64,000 nucleotides of DNA from Mycolicibacterium setense (GCF_000805385.1 NZ_JTJW01000005.1:558001-622000); one strand, 5' to 3'; positions 25,294 through 35,466 are shown, counted from the first letter of the stretch. Numbers and translations: made by a program. Notes: generated by a model not told the origin, from the letters alone.

Positions 25294-26078
25294 CGCCGCC
25301 GTGCTCGTGTGAGGGCCGCTTCGGTACCGAGTTCTGCCCGCAGTTCTGGGTCGTCGACGTAGGCCCGCACGTAGTAGTACAGGACGCGGGGATCGACATC
25401 GAACAGTCGGTAGTCGAATTCGATCATCGGTACCGGGGGAAGGCGATCGATGCGCCAGAAGCGCGTCGTGTACCGGCGGACCCAATCGGCGTTGGTATAC
25501 CCGATCACCAGGATTGCCGGATAGCCGTTGGAAGCCGGTGTCACGCCCGCAATGGCCGGCCAGTCCAATCGCGACTCGAAGCTCCGTCCCCGGTGCACGA
25601 TCCCCTGATGCGACAGTGTGATGCCGCCCCGGCGAACACATCCAACGCCGACGGCGCCCACGAAGGACGCGCACACGACGCCGAGCGCGCCTATGAGCAC
25701 GGCGCCCCCGGGAAATCCCTCGTCCTGGTGGATGAATATCTCGATGGCGGCCATACCGCAGAAAACTGCGCAGCACACCATCAAGGCGACCAGGATATTG
25801 AACGGCCATGCCGAGTAACGAATCTCCGTCCCCGAAATGCCATCCAGCTCGACCGTGCGGACCGCTGCCGAAGGATCGACACGCCGGATTCGAACGACGA
25901 CGCTGTACGCGATCACGAGGGCGATCACCAAAGCAAAGAGCAGGCAATATCTCAGGGCGACAAAGTTGCCGGCTTGTGCCACAAGCAATCCGAACAGGAC
26001 TGAGACCACTGCGAATGTGGTCAGTGTCGCGAGCGCGAAGTAGAACCGGACGCCGTCAGAAGGTCTCATCGAGAGCAT
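25290..26078 (-). CDS. Membrane protein with PH-like C-terminal region, function unknown
   Basis: A 262-residue protein of unknown function. Hydrophobic segments cover about 15-60 and 95-150 (at least four). The C-terminal soluble part has GITLSHQGIVHRGRSFESRLDWPAIAGV, split by short turns, like bacterial PH or DUF1648-type domains that follow membrane helices. The ATG at 26078 has AGGAG 3 nt upstream; 26069 is the alternative. It is convergent with deoA and divergent from the hydrolase gene. No catalytic residues can be pointed to. Confidence 0.68.
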   Translation of the reverse strand: MLSMRPSDGVRFYFALATLTTFAVVSVLFGLLVAQAGNFVALRYCLLFALVIALVIAYSVVVRIRRVDPSAAVRTVELDGISGTEIRYSAWPFNILVALMVCCAVFCGMAAIEIFIHQDEGFPGGAVLIGALGVVCASFVGAVGVGCVRRGGITLSHQGIVHRGRSFESRLDWPAIAGVTPASNGYPAILVIGYTNADWVRRYTTRFWRIDRLPPVPMIEFDYRLFDVDPRVLYYYVRAYVDDPELRAELGTEAALTRARRR

Positions 26079-26139
26079 TCTCTCCTGGCGCCACCGAAAA
26101 CCCAGCCTGGTCAATCGGGCGCACAGCTGCTAGGCACAG

Positions 26140-26973
26140 ATGGTGCCCGACGACAACCTTGCGGATTTCCAACGATCAGAGTTCACCTACGAGTCCAAGA
26201 CCCGCACCATATTTCGGCTCGGCGACGGCCCAGCGGTCATCATCATCGCCGAAATGCCCGGCATCACCCCCAGAGTTCTCGACTTTGCCCGTCAGGTCAG
26301 CGGGATCGGTTGCACCGCAGTCCTTCCGCACCTCTTCGGAGTCCCGGGCCGCGATCCGAACCCGGATGCACGCGGTCGGGTTGGCTTCGTGGCGAATGCG
26401 GTCAGCTCGCTGGTACCGGCCTGCATCAGCCGGGAATTCGTGACGATGGCGACCGGCAAGACCTCTCCGGTCATCGACTGGCTGCGGGCGCTGGCCCGGC
26501 ACGAACACGAGCGTTGCGGCGGGCCCGGTGTCGGTGCCGTCGGCATGTGTTTCACCGGTGGCTATGCCCTGGCGATGGCCACCGATGATGCGTTGCTCGC
26601 CCCGGTCCTGTCGCAACCTTCGATGCCGATAGCGCTGACCGCCGCCCAACGCCGGTCGATCGACATCTCGGAGGAGGATCTGGCCGTCGTCAAGCAACGC
26701 TGCGCCCGCGGTCTGACGGTCATGGGTCTGCGATTCACCGGAGATCGACTGGTACCGCGGGAACGCTTCGACTTCTTGAGCGAGCAGCTGGGCGATGCAT
26801 TCGTCGCGGTCGAACTCGACGATGCCGACGCCAACCCGGCCGCGACGATGGCACCGCACTCGGTGCTCACCGAGCACCTGATCGATGAGCCGGGGCAGCC
26901 CACCCGGGCCGCGCTCGATCAGGTGCTGGAGCTGTTTCGTCACCGACTGTTGAGCAGGTCGCAGCCTGAATGA
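26140..26973 (+). CDS. Dienelactone hydrolase-family protein
   Basis: A 277-residue alpha/beta hydrolase. The nucleophile is Cys in VGMCFTGGYALAM, the GxCxGG pattern that distinguishes dienelactone hydrolases from serine esterases. The catalytic Asp lies in the segment FTGDRLVP and a His near APHSVL completes the triad. Family members open cyclic dienelactones in aromatic catabolism, but most mycobacterial copies have no known substrate. It lies 37 nt upstream of add, on the same strand. Confidence 0.82.
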   Translation: MVPDDNLADFQRSEFTYESKTRTIFRLGDGPAVIIIAEMPGITPRVLDFARQVSGIGCTAVLPHLFGVPGRDPNPDARGRVGFVANAVSSLVPACISREFVTMATGKTSPVIDWLRALARHEHERCGGPGVGAVGMCFTGGYALAMATDDALLAPVLSQPSMPIALTAAQRRSIDISEEDLAVVKQRCARGLTVMGLRFTGDRLVPRERFDFLSEQLGDAFVAVELDDADANPAATMAPHSVLTEHLIDEPGQPTRAALDQVLELFRHRLLSRSQPE

Positions 26974-27010
26974 GCGTCGCTGACCGGCCGCTGTCACGCA
27001 TGATGGGGAC

Positions 27011-28099
27011 ATGAGTACGCCGCTGAGTCTGGACAAGATCCAGCACGCTCCCAAGGCCTTGCTGCACGACCACCTGGACGGCGGACTGCGACCGGCCACC
27101 GTGCTCGACCTGGCTGGTCAGCTCGGTTATGACGACCTGCCGGCCACCGAGCTCGACGAGCTGGCCACGTTCTTCCGCACGGCCGCGCACAGCGGCTCGT
27201 TGGTGCGTTACCTGGAGCCGTTCGCCCATACCGTCGGGGTGATGCAGACGCCCGAGGCGCTGCATCGCGTCGCCTTCGAATGCGTGGAGGACCTGGCTGC
27301 GGACAACGTCGTCTACGCGGAAGTCCGGTTCGCGCCGGAGCTGCACATCGACCGTGGTCTGTCCCTCGACGACGTGGTCGACGCCGTGCTGGCCGGCTTC
27401 GCCGACGGCGAGAAGGCAACCGCCGCGGAGGGCCGCACCATCACCGTGCGCTGTCTGGTCACCGCCATGCGCCACGCCGCCCGCTCCCGCGAGATCGCCG
27501 AGCTGGCAATCCGGTTCCGGGACAAGGGAGTCGTGGGATTCGACATCGCCGGTGCCGAGGCGGGATACCCTCCCACCCGGCACCTCGACGCCTTCGAGTA
27601 CATGCGAGGCAACAACGCGCGCTTCACCATTCACGCCGGTGAGGCGTTCGGCCTGCCGTCCATCCACGAGGCCATCGCGTTCTGCGGGGCAGACCGGCTG
27701 GGCCACGGGGTGCGCATCGTCGACGACATCACCGAGTTCGACGACGGTACGCAGCGGCTGGGCCGGTTGGCATCCATCCTGCGCGACAAGCGCATTCCGC
27801 TGGAGATGTGCCCGAGCAGCAATGTGCAGACCGGTGCGGCGCCCAGCATTGCCGAGCATCCGTTCGACCGCCTGGCGCGGCTGCGGTTCCGTGTCACCGT
27901 CAACACCGACAACCGGTTGATGAGCGACACCACGATGAGCCAGGAGATGCGGCGGCTGGTCGAGGCTTTCGGCTACGGGTGGAGCGACCTCGAGCGGTTC
28001 ACCATCAATGCGATGAAGTCGGCGTTCATCCCGTTCGACGAACGACTGGCGCTGATCGACGAGGTGATCAAACCCCGGTATGCGGTTCTGGTCGGCTGA
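27011..28099 (+). CDS. add: Adenosine deaminase
   Basis: A 362-residue metalloenzyme that converts adenosine to inosine in purine salvage. Metal ligands His19 and His21 are in LLHDHLDGG, the catalytic Glu is in IHAGEAFG, and His follows in RLGHGVRI. The last metal site reads VNTDNRL, where the usual NTDDP has Asp-Asp, so the second Asp is Asn here. A CATGAT -10-like hexamer 6 nt before the ATG suggests a leaderless mRNA. The 3' end overlaps the convergent hydrolase gene by 32 nt. Confidence 0.94.
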   Translation: MSTPLSLDKIQHAPKALLHDHLDGGLRPATVLDLAGQLGYDDLPATELDELATFFRTAAHSGSLVRYLEPFAHTVGVMQTPEALHRVAFECVEDLAADNVVYAEVRFAPELHIDRGLSLDDVVDAVLAGFADGEKATAAEGRTITVRCLVTAMRHAARSREIAELAIRFRDKGVVGFDIAGAEAGYPPTRHLDAFEYMRGNNARFTIHAGEAFGLPSIHEAIAFCGADRLGHGVRIVDDITEFDDGTQRLGRLASILRDKRIPLEMCPSSNVQTGAAPSIAEHPFDRLARLRFRVTVNTDNRLMSDTTMSQEMRRLVEAFGYGWSDLERFTINAMKSAFIPFDERLALIDEVIKPRYAVLVG

Positions 28100-28919
28100 G
28101 CACCGCACGTAGCGCATCGGCGAAAACTCCTGGGGCGCCGATGAATCCACCGTGGTCACCGGGGAACATCACCGGTCGTACCCCCAAGCGTTCGGCCAGC
28201 GCGGTCGTCGTCCGCTGCGTCAGCAGGTGCCCGGACTCCTCGCCGAGACCCAGCACCACCGCTGCGTTCTTCAGCGCCTGGACGTCGGGCAGGTAGCGGG
28301 TGGTGGCCCGCAGTTCATGGGTGAAGAAGTGCGCCGCATCGCGCAGATCCTGATCGCTGAGCGGGGGCATGTCGGGCATCCCCGGTGCGTCGGAGGGTGC
28401 GTCGGAGGGCACGTCGAAGCCGGCGTTGGCCATGAACTTGCCCCACGCCGCGAACATCCCGTCCCGGTCGAAGGTGGCGATGATGTCCTCGGTGGCGGCG
28501 CGCTGGGCGTCGGCGTCGGGCAGCAACTCGAGTAGGGGAGGCTCGTGTGCGACGACCGTGCGGACCCGGTCGGGGTGCCGGGCCGCCAACGCGAGCGCAG
28601 TCACCGCGCCGCCGGAGGAGCCGAACACGTCGGCTGAGGCGGCGCCCAGATCATCGAGGATGGCGACGACGTCATCGGCCCGCAGGTCGGGCGTCGAATC
28701 CTGAGCCGGATCATCGACCGAGCTACCCGCGATGCCGCGCGGATCGGCGGTCACCACGGTGTGGTCACCGGCCAACGCGTGTGCCAGTGGCGCGAACTCG
28801 GCGGCCGACATCGGGGCGCCGAGGATGATCAGCAGCGGTCCCGTCCCGCGCACCTCATAGTGCAGGCGGGCGCCGGGAACCGTGACGGTATGGGTGGAGA
28901 GGCTGCTGGAGGTGGTCAT
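28068..28919 (-). CDS. Alpha/beta-fold hydrolase
   Basis: A 283-residue alpha/beta hydrolase with the nucleophile elbow GSSGG (Ser102) and the oxyanion segment ILGAPM. The catalytic His is near FPGDHGGF at the C-terminus. Relatives include epoxide hydrolases and arylesterases; the substrate is unknown. A short repeat (PSDAP in tandem, about residues 174-183) falls in the lid region and looks like a recent slippage. It lies 39 nt downstream of the Rv3311-like gene and overlaps add by 32 nt at its end. Confidence 0.83.
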   Translation of the reverse strand: MTTSSSLSTHTVTVPGARLHYEVRGTGPLLIILGAPMSAAEFAPLAHALAGDHTVVTADPRGIAGSSVDDPAQDSTPDLRADDVVAILDDLGAASADVFGSSGGAVTALALAARHPDRVRTVVAHEPPLLELLPDADAQRAATEDIIATFDRDGMFAAWGKFMANAGFDVPSDAPSDAPGMPDMPPLSDQDLRDAAHFFTHELRATTRYLPDVQALKNAAVVLGLGEESGHLLTQRTTTALAERLGVRPVMFPGDHGGFIGAPGVFADALRAVLSRPEPHTGV

Positions 28920-28958
28920 GGGTGTTCTGACCGGATGCGCGGCCAGAACTCATCGCGG

Positions 28959-30230
28959 CTACTCCGGCCGCAGCCGCGACTCCACGAAACGCTCCAACGC
29001 ATCCCACTGCTCGACGGCCTGCGCGTACGGAGCCTCGGGCTTGCGGGCGTTCTCGTTGCCCAGGACATAACCGACGAACTTGCCGAGCGCCTTGGTGTCC
29101 GCCAGCGTCTCGTCGACGGTCTTGTCCTCGGAATAGTCGCTGACGTCGCGGAGCAACTCGACGGCCAGCTCCAACTGGTCATGGTCGACCGCGTCGGGGC
29201 CGTCTGCGATGTCGTCGGAGATGCCGCTGAGGACGTAGACGTTCTCGTCGGCGACCTCGACGCGCAGGGATCCGTCGGTGGCGGCGGTCCTGATGTCGTC
29301 GTAGGTGGCCAGGTCCGACAGGTCGTGATCGTGCTCGTCGGCCAGGTAGCGGGCCAGGGCACGTTCGGAGCTGAACACGCTGATGCGGCCGTTCCGTCCC
29401 AGGAAGACCGGCTCGTCGTCGAGGTAGCAGCGCAGCGTGTAGACGGTGCCCGAGCCGGTCATGATGCGCACCGGGTCGATACCGACCTTCTGCCAGAAGT
29501 CCTCGTCGTCGCCCAGGACGGCCGTGTCGGCGACGCTGCGCGCGGGCGCGCTCTCGTCCTCGGCGTCGTCGTCGCTCTGGTCCTCGTCGTCGGTATCGGC
29601 GGTGAGGTCGTCCTCGTCCTCTTCGGGAGCGTCCGCCTCGAGTTCGGCCTCGGCCTTCTTGATCGCGTCGGCGTTGAGGTCCTCGGGGCTCGTGACGATC
29701 TCGTCGATGGAGTCGACGACGCCGTCCCAGCCCCGCGCGATCACGGCTTCGATCTCGGCCCAGCGCTTACGTCCGGAGCGGCCGGTGAAGCCCTCCAACC
29801 CGCCACCGACCGTGCCCAGCACAGGGTTGCCGTTGAAGAACTTGCTGATGGCCGCCAGTTCGCACACCGAACCGATGGAGGACACCACCACAAGGGTGCG
29901 GTGCAGGGCGGCGACGGATTCCTCGGTCGGCTTTTCGGCGACCAGGTCGGGTACCCCGACGATGTCGTACTCGCGGTCCTCCGACGGCTGAAGCTTGTGC
30001 GCGTTGGCCGCGGTGAGCTTGTTCCACGCCGGGTGGTCGGCGAGATCGTTGTCGGTGTTGGTGCGCACGAAAGCCACCAGGTCAGCGACCGATTCGAAGG
30101 CATACAGGGCATCACCCTCGCCCAGGAACGCCTCCCACTCATCGCCGGCATCCCGCCAACGCGGAGCCCACAGTGTGTAAAGGTCGCCCTTGGTCAGTCC
30201 GAGCCGGACCGGCACGATGTCAGCAGCCAT
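28959..30230 (-). CDS. Conserved mycobacterial protein (Rv3311-like), function unknown
   Basis: A 423-residue protein conserved in mycobacteria with no known activity. Two similar folded halves are suggested: residues about 1-190 and 235-420 each begin with GxxYTLR/LYTLW and contain a segment of the form ALARYLAD / ESVADLVAFV. Between them lies a very acidic, disordered linker (about 193-230) rich in Asp and Glu. There is no signal peptide or membrane segment. The repeat-like halves may reflect an old duplication. The gene is upstream of the hydrolase with a 39-nt gap. Confidence 0.8.
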   Translation of the reverse strand: MAADIVPVRLGLTKGDLYTLWAPRWRDAGDEWEAFLGEGDALYAFESVADLVAFVRTNTDNDLADHPAWNKLTAANAHKLQPSEDREYDIVGVPDLVAEKPTEESVAALHRTLVVVSSIGSVCELAAISKFFNGNPVLGTVGGGLEGFTGRSGRKRWAEIEAVIARGWDGVVDSIDEIVTSPEDLNADAIKKAEAELEADAPEEDEDDLTADTDDEDQSDDDAEDESAPARSVADTAVLGDDEDFWQKVGIDPVRIMTGSGTVYTLRCYLDDEPVFLGRNGRISVFSSERALARYLADEHDHDLSDLATYDDIRTAATDGSLRVEVADENVYVLSGISDDIADGPDAVDHDQLELAVELLRDVSDYSEDKTVDETLADTKALGKFVGYVLGNENARKPEAPYAQAVEQWDALERFVESRLRPE

Positions 30231-30267
30231 GCGGCACAGCCTAATGGGATGGCCTGGACGCCAGTCA

Positions 30268-30299
30268 GGTTGTCTCCGGTTCGGGCTCTACTGACAACC
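30268..30299 (-). terminator. Weak hairpin after the NlpC/P60 gene
   Basis: GGTTGTC and GACAACC (30268-30274, 30293-30299) form a 7-bp stem with an 18-nt loop in the 71-nt gap after the peptidase stop. A competing GTCAG/CTGAC pairing is also possible. No T-tract follows, so terminator function is uncertain. Confidence 0.28.
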
Positions 30300-30301
30300 G
30301 C

Positions 30302-31363
30302 TCACACCGTCGGCCGCCAGAATCCCTGAAAGCCCTGACCGGCATTCGTGGTCCGGATGGGGGACAGTTTCACCGGATCACCGGCCTCGATCATGGTGTT
30401 CGCTCCGACGATCATCGCGACGTGCCCGTCCCATACCGCCAGATCACCCGGACGCAACGTTGCCGCCGACACCGCCGTGCCGATGTCCTGCTCCTGGGCG
30501 AGCCGCGGAATGTCCAGTCCTGCTTCGCGATAGGCCCACTGGGTCAATCCACTGCAGTCCAACCCGACACCCGGCGTTGTGCCTCCCCACCGGTACGGCA
30601 CTCCCAGTTGGGTCAGCGCGTGCCGCACCGCGCTGGCTGCCACGCCGTTGGGCGCCACGGCTGTGCTGCCGTCGGGCAACCGCACCGCCACGCCGTCGCC
30701 GAACATGCCGGGGTCGCGCAGACCGACGGCGGCTTCGGAACGATCACCGCTCCAACCGCTCGCCGGGGTGGCAGGCAGTGGATTCCCGGAGAACCCCGCA
30801 GCGGCCGGTGCGAAACCGCCGGAGCCGGCCGAGTAACCGGAGCCGGCCGGGAAGCCCGCCGAGCCGGCCGTCGGGGTGGCCACTGCCTCGGCCTGCTGGT
30901 CCAGTTCGGCGCGTAGTTCGTCGACGACGGCCGATGCCTCGGCGATCGCGCGGCGTGCCTCGGCCTGCAGTTCTTGGGCCACTCCTGGTTCATCGAGGTG
31001 GGGAGCCAGCGCTGCGGCGCGTTCCTCGAAGCGGTCGATGATCGCCTGCAGGAGTGACCTGGCCCGGTCCACGGCCGAGTCCGCATCACGGGCCGCCGTG
31101 CTCAGGGCCTGTGCCTGCTCGGCCAGCCCCGCGACTTTCGCCGCGGTATCCGCGGCGAACCCCGCCGCCGCCGTCGCCGAGGCTCCCGCCCAACCTTCGG
31201 CGGCGCTCTCCCAGGAGCGCCCGAGCGCAGCCGCGATATCCGAGAGGGCGGTGTGCGCCCCATCCAGGGCGGTCACGGCCGGACTGTGCGACGGCCGGCC
31301 GGTGCCCAGTAGATCCCGAAGCTCGTACAGCGGCGCGGCCAGCGCGATGGCGGAGGCGGGCAC
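30302..31363 (-). CDS. NlpC/P60 peptidase with WXG100-like N-terminal helical domain, probable type VII secretion substrate
   Basis: A 353-residue protein. Residues about 30-160 are helical with a WAG turn (58-60), resembling WXG100 proteins of ESX systems. A Gly/Pro/Ser-rich linker covers 163-205. The C-terminal C40 peptidase domain has Cys270 in DCSGLTQW and His314 in DGHVAMI, so it should cleave peptidoglycan peptides such as D-Glu-mDAP. No Sec signal peptide is seen, in contrast to RipA/RipB. The EspC-like gene ends 2 nt upstream, so they form a pair. I infer export through a type VII system. Confidence 0.85.
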   Translation of the reverse strand: MPASAIALAAPLYELRDLLGTGRPSHSPAVTALDGAHTALSDIAAALGRSWESAAEGWAGASATAAAGFAADTAAKVAGLAEQAQALSTAARDADSAVDRARSLLQAIIDRFEERAAALAPHLDEPGVAQELQAEARRAIAEASAVVDELRAELDQQAEAVATPTAGSAGFPAGSGYSAGSGGFAPAAAGFSGNPLPATPASGWSGDRSEAAVGLRDPGMFGDGVAVRLPDGSTAVAPNGVAASAVRHALTQLGVPYRWGGTTPGVGLDCSGLTQWAYREAGLDIPRLAQEQDIGTAVSAATLRPGDLAVWDGHVAMIVGANTMIEAGDPVKLSPIRTTNAGQGFQGFWRPTV

Positions 31364-31365
31364 GG

Positions 31366-31671
31366 CTACACCGGAGGCAGCAGTGCAGCCGCGCGCTGCC
31401 CGGCGGCGTCGTAGCCGGCAGCGGAGTTCTCGGCGCTGACGGCACCCCCGCCGGTCCGGGCGCCCAAAGACGCGACCGCGTCGCTGTGGGCGTTGACGGC
31501 CTCGGTGAACGCCGTCGCAAACCGTTGGCCGATCGGGCCGAGAGCCGCCGCAGGCGACGGCATGGAGCGAAGGGCGGCGGCCACGGCCCTGAGGTCCGCG
31601 GCATGGGCACCGAGGGCGTCGCCGAGGGCGCGGATGGCCGCCATGTCGGCGCGGAGAGTGTCGGCGGGCAT
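31366..31671 (-). CDS. EspC-like small helical protein (ESX secretion-associated)
   Basis: A 101-residue, Ala-rich, all-helical protein of the EspC/DUF2580 type. Its helix-turn-helix core around PIGQRFATAFTEAVNAHSDAV resembles ESX-1 secretion-associated proteins. The C-terminus (GYDAAGQRAAALL) lacks a clear YxxxD/E secretion signal. The gene lies 2 nt before the NlpC/P60 gene and would be co-translated with it, probably as chaperone or co-substrate. It is divergent from upp with a 49-nt gap. Confidence 0.72.
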   Translation of the reverse strand: MPADTLRADMAAIRALGDALGAHAADLRAVAAALRSMPSPAAALGPIGQRFATAFTEAVNAHSDAVASLGARTGGGAVSAENSAAGYDAAGQRAAALLPPV

Positions 31672-31720
31672 GTGGTTAGGACGCCCGCCGACGCCGATCG
31701 GTTCCCGTTAAGGTCAGCGC

Positions 31721-32344
31721 ATGGATGTACGCGTCGTCGACCACCCTCTGGCCGCCGCACGGCTGACCACCCTTCGGGATGAGCGGACCGACAACGCTGG
31801 CTTCCGTTCGGCGCTGCGCGACCTGACGCTGATGCTGGTGTACGAGGCCACGAGGGATGCGGCATCGGAGCAGATCGCGGTGCGCACCCCGGTGACCGAC
31901 ACCACCGGTTCGCGCTTGGCCAATCCGCCGTTGCTCGTACCCGTGTTGCGGGCCGGTTTGGGGATGGTCGACCAGGCGCATGCCCTGATTCCCGAGGCGC
32001 AGGTCGGTTTCGTCGGGATGGCGCGCGACGAGACGACGCACCAGCCGACGCCATACCTGGCGTCGCTGCCCGACGACCTGAGCGCGCGGCCGGTGTTCGT
32101 GCTCGACCCGATGCTGGCGACCGGCGGCTCGATGGCTTACACCATCAACCTGCTGAAGGAACGCAATGCCGACGACATCACCGCAGTCTGTGTGGTGTGT
32201 GCTCCGCAGGGGATCGCCGCGATCGAGAAGATCGCCCCCGAAATGCGGCTCGTCACCGCGACCATCGACGAGGGGCTCAACGAGATCGCCTACATCGTCC
32301 CCGGACTCGGTGACGCCGGGGACCGTCAGTTCGGCCCGCGCTGA
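31721..32344 (+). CDS. upp: Uracil phosphoribosyltransferase
   Basis: A 207-residue enzyme that makes UMP from uracil and PRPP in pyrimidine salvage. The PRPP-binding loop [13 protein letters not shown] and the uracil-site end of the protein ([20 protein letters not shown]) are intact, and the length is normal. TAAGGT lies 6 nt before the ATG, so the message is probably leaderless. Its last 19 nt overlap the convergent membrane-protein gene. Confidence 0.96.
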   Translation: MDVRVVDHPLAAARLTTLRDERTDNAGFRSALRDLTLMLVYEATRDAASEQIAVRTPVTDTTGSRLANPPLLVPVLRAGLGMVDQAHALIPEAQVGFVGMARDETTHQPTPYLASLPDDLSARPVFVLDPMLATGGSMAYTINLLKERNADDITAVCVVCAPQGIAAIEKIAPEMRLVTATIDEGLNEIAYIVPGLGDAGDRQFGPR

Positions 32345-33837
32345 GGCGCTCTAGCAGTCAGGTACGGCCGGGACAACACCAGTGCCGCCGCGGTGGCGAC
32401 CACGAGCACATACACCGGCAACAGGTGGATGAAGGTGGTGTAGCCGATGGCGTAGTGCACGGCCAACGCCGGCAGCGTGCCCGTGACGAACCCGATCAAC
32501 AACGTCCACCACACCCAGCGCTCGCCGCGACGGAACCCCCACAACGCCGTCAACGCGATCGCCAGCCCCGAACCGATCAGGGCGCCACCGAATCCCGCGC
32601 GGTCGTGCGCGATGAAGCTGACCAGTTGGGGATCAGCCGTCCGTAGCGCGGCACCGTGGGTGTGCATGTATCCGAGGTCAGTGGAGACGAATACGTCGGT
32701 CAGTCCGACGAACGAGATGGTCGCCCCGGCGGCGGCGAGCCCGGCGCCCAGGCCGATGAACAAGAGCTGGCCCCATAGTGCCCGCCTGCGCAGCGACTCC
32801 GGACCGTCTGGCAGCGATCGCCATCGTGGCGGGGCGGGCCTGTTCCACACAGCGGCCAGCAGCATCGGGAACAGAATCACCACCACCAGGGTATGCAGGG
32901 GATCGACGAAACCTGTTCCGACGAAATAGAACAGGGTCAGAAACGCGACCAGACCTGAGATCAGCAGGGCGTTGCGGGCCCACACCAGGCCGCGTCTGAT
33001 CCCGCCCCAGCACAATCCGGCATACAGCACTCCGAGGCCGATCATATTGCCCGCCATGCTGATCCGGTCATGCTGGATGAAATGGACCAGGTTGTCGTTG
33101 ATCCGGCGGAGATCATCTACTCCCAGGCCGAGATAGGACCGGTCATAGCTCATCAACACCGGCCCCAGCGTGATGGCGCCCGCACCGACACCGGCCACGA
33201 TCAGGCCGAGCCCGGCGAGCACGCCCCACAACCAGCCCGGCCAACGAAAAGGGTTGGCTCCGGCTTCGGCCAGGCCGGGTGGGCGCGAAGCAGGCCGCGA
33301 CGCAGCCTCGATCACACGGTTGAACCAGCCCGGCCCGCTCGCCAACAACACGCTGGGCCGGGCCAGCACGACACTCGCCGGATCCTGCAGCACCGCGACG
33401 GCGGCATCGACATCAGGGGCGGTCAGGTAGTGAGTATCGCCCGCGGTGCCTGTGACGACCTCGTCGACGGCGTCGGCGAGAAGGTCGGCGACCTCGGCGG
33501 AATCCACCCGGGCGACGACGTGGCAGCGCCGACCGGCGGCCGCCCGCCGCACCGTGTCGATGTCGGCCACCGTCACCGGCGTGATCTCGATGATGGTGGC
33601 GCCCTGGACCGGCAACACCAGCACGGCGTCTCGGGCCACGGATGGCGGGACGACCGCCCCGAACCGGCCTACCCACTCGGCCGGCACCGGCGGGTGATCG
33701 AATACCCGCGGAATCCAGCGGTATCCGCCCGCTTCGACCAGGGTCGCCAGAAACCGCAGCGCCCAGCGTTGGGTACGACGTTCCCCGATGGCCGCGGACG
33801 CGATGGGACGAAGCGGTTGATAAGTCCAGTCCGGCAT
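32326..33837 (-). CDS. Multi-pass membrane protein with internal repeat, function unknown
   Basis: A 503-residue protein. A soluble N-terminal part (about 1-185) is followed by roughly eight transmembrane helices. Two membrane segments repeat the motif [20 protein letters not shown] and [20 protein letters not shown], about 170 residues apart, pointing to an internal duplication with conserved His-Asp-Arg. No named family is recognised. It lies 12 nt downstream of pmmB but is probably an independent unit; its stop region overlaps upp by 19 nt. Confidence 0.72.
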   Translation of the reverse strand: MPDWTYQPLRPIASAAIGERRTQRWALRFLATLVEAGGYRWIPRVFDHPPVPAEWVGRFGAVVPPSVARDAVLVLPVQGATIIEITPVTVADIDTVRRAAAGRRCHVVARVDSAEVADLLADAVDEVVTGTAGDTHYLTAPDVDAAVAVLQDPASVVLARPSVLLASGPGWFNRVIEAASRPASRPPGLAEAGANPFRWPGWLWGVLAGLGLIVAGVGAGAITLGPVLMSYDRSYLGLGVDDLRRINDNLVHFIQHDRISMAGNMIGLGVLYAGLCWGGIRRGLVWARNALLISGLVAFLTLFYFVGTGFVDPLHTLVVVILFPMLLAAVWNRPAPPRWRSLPDGPESLRRRALWGQLLFIGLGAGLAAAGATISFVGLTDVFVSTDLGYMHTHGAALRTADPQLVSFIAHDRAGFGGALIGSGLAIALTALWGFRRGERWVWWTLLIGFVTGTLPALAVHYAIGYTTFIHLLPVYVLVVATAAALVLSRPYLTARAPQRGPN

Positions 33838-33849
33838 GAAGGTTCGCTG

Positions 33850-35466
33850 CTACCAGCGCGCCGCGGCGTCGGCCAGGTCTTGGCTCAGTTTTTGCGCGTG
33901 CGCCCGCGCGGTGGTCAGGTCGTCGGTCGGTGCGCAGCGGACTTCGGTGTAGGACTTGAGTTTGGGCTCGGTCCCCGACGGGCGCACCACCACCCGGACC
34001 GAGGTGTCGGCGTCGCTGCCGGTGAAGATCAGCGCGTCGGTGCGCTGTTGTCCGGCCAGTTCCAGCAGATCCTCGACGGTGACGGCGATGCCGGCCAGTT
34101 CGGCCGGCGGGGCCGCGCGCAAGCGGCTCATGGCGGCCGCGCCGTCATCGACGTGGCGGGTGACCGCCCCCGTCACGTGCACGCCGTGCACCTTGGCCAG
34201 ATCGTCGAGCGCGTCGAGTACGGTGCGTCCCTGTTGGCGTAGCGCGGCCACCAGGTCGGCAGCCAGGATGGCGGCGCTGATCCCGTCCTTGTCGCGCACC
34301 GAGGCCGGGTCGACGCAATGCCCGATCGCCTCCTCGTAGGCGTAGACCAACGTGTTACCCGGAGACTGGGCGCGGGCCAACCACTTGAATCCGGTGAGGG
34401 TTTCGGCGTGCTGCGCGCCGTGCGCTGCGGCGATGGAGGCGAGCATCCGCGAGGACACCACGGTGCTGGCCACCAGGGCGGCTTCGCTGACCGGGCCCGG
34501 TTCGAGTTGGGAGAGAATGTAATCGCCGAGCAGCCAACCGGTTTCGTCGCCGGTGAGCATGCGCCATCCGTCAGGTCCGGGCACCCCTACTGCGCACCGG
34601 TCGGCATCGGGGTCCAGTGCGATGGCGATTTCGGCGTCGACGTCGTCGGCCAGTGCCAGGAGCGCGTCGACGGCACCGGGCTCCTCGGGATTGGGGAAGC
34701 TGACGGTGGGAAAGTCGGGGTCGGGGTTGAACTGCTCCTCGACCACGTGGACGTCGTCCAACCCGGCCAAGGCCATTGCGTCAAGGGCGTATTCGCCGCC
34801 GACACCGTGCAGCGGAGTCAGCGCCACCCGCACCGAACCGGTGCTGCGTCGTACCCGTGCGGCCCGTTCCAGGTAGCCGTAGACCTGCCGGAGCCCTCCG
34901 GTTTCGACTGCGGCCCTCGGTATCTCGTCGGCGTGAGGGGCCCGGGCCATCGCGTCCTCGATCTCACGGTCGGCGGGCGAGATGAGCTGCATGCCGCCGT
35001 CGAGGAACACCTTGTAGCCGTTGTCCGTGGGCGGATTGTGCGATGCGGTGATCTGGATACCGGCCTCGGCAGGCAGATGCCGGACGGTATAGGCGACCAC
35101 CGGCGTAGGGACGGAGGCCATCATGAGAAGTACCGGGAAGCCCTGGGCGGCAAGGACTTCAGCGGCAGCCAAGGCGAACTCGTCAGAGCGGTGCCGGGCA
35201 TCGCGGCCCACCACCACATGGGATCCGCCCAGGCCCCTGTCTTTGAGGACCTGCGCCACCGCCCATGTGGTGCGCAGGACGACGGCCAGATTCATCGCGT
35301 CGGGCCCGCCCCGTATCGGCCCCCGTAACCCCGCGGTGCCGAACGTCAGTGGATTGCCGAATCGGCGGTCGAGTTCATCCGGGCTGCAGGTGGACAATTC
35401 GGCCGCGGTGTCCGGGTCGGGGTCGTGTGCGATCCATTCGGCGGCGGCGGTCGCGATGGAGGTCAT
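33850..35466 (-). CDS. pmmB: Phosphomannomutase/phosphoglucomutase family protein
   Basis: A 538-residue alpha-D-phosphohexomutase. The phosphoserine motif is ITASHNPPTDNGYKVF; the metal site is DPDADRCAVGVPG; and the sugar-specificity loop GEE is replaced by YEEAIG in this subfamily. The C-terminal phosphate-contact SGTEPKLKSYTE is intact. Members also act on ribose or deoxyribose phosphates, which fits the neighbouring nucleoside-salvage genes (deoA, deoD). The ATG at 35466 overlaps the stop of the MarR gene (ATGA). Confidence 0.92.
   Translation of the reverse strand: MTSIATAAAEWIAHDPDPDTAAELSTCSPDELDRRFGNPLTFGTAGLRGPIRGGPDAMNLAVVLRTTWAVAQVLKDRGLGGSHVVVGRDARHRSDEFALAAAEVLAAQGFPVLLMMASVPTPVVAYTVRHLPAEAGIQITASHNPPTDNGYKVFLDGGMQLISPADREIEDAMARAPHADEIPRAAVETGGLRQVYGYLERAARVRRSTGSVRVALTPLHGVGGEYALDAMALAGLDDVHVVEEQFNPDPDFPTVSFPNPEEPGAVDALLALADDVDAEIAIALDPDADRCAVGVPGPDGWRMLTGDETGWLLGDYILSQLEPGPVSEAALVASTVVSSRMLASIAAAHGAQHAETLTGFKWLARAQSPGNTLVYAYEEAIGHCVDPASVRDKDGISAAILAADLVAALRQQGRTVLDALDDLAKVHGVHVTGAVTRHVDDGAAAMSRLRAAPPAELAGIAVTVEDLLELAGQQRTDALIFTGSDADTSVRVVVRPSGTEPKLKSYTEVRCAPTDDLTTARAHAQKLSQDLADAAARW

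Noticed and set aside
26867..28159. 430-codon minus-strand frame opposite add
   Set aside because: Antisense shadow of add, which has all catalytic motifs; no start-region signals.
28761..30329. 522-codon plus-strand frame opposite the Rv3311-like gene
   Set aside because: Codon-position pattern and lack of any recognisable domain mark it as a shadow; the minus-strand gene has a mycobacterial homologue.
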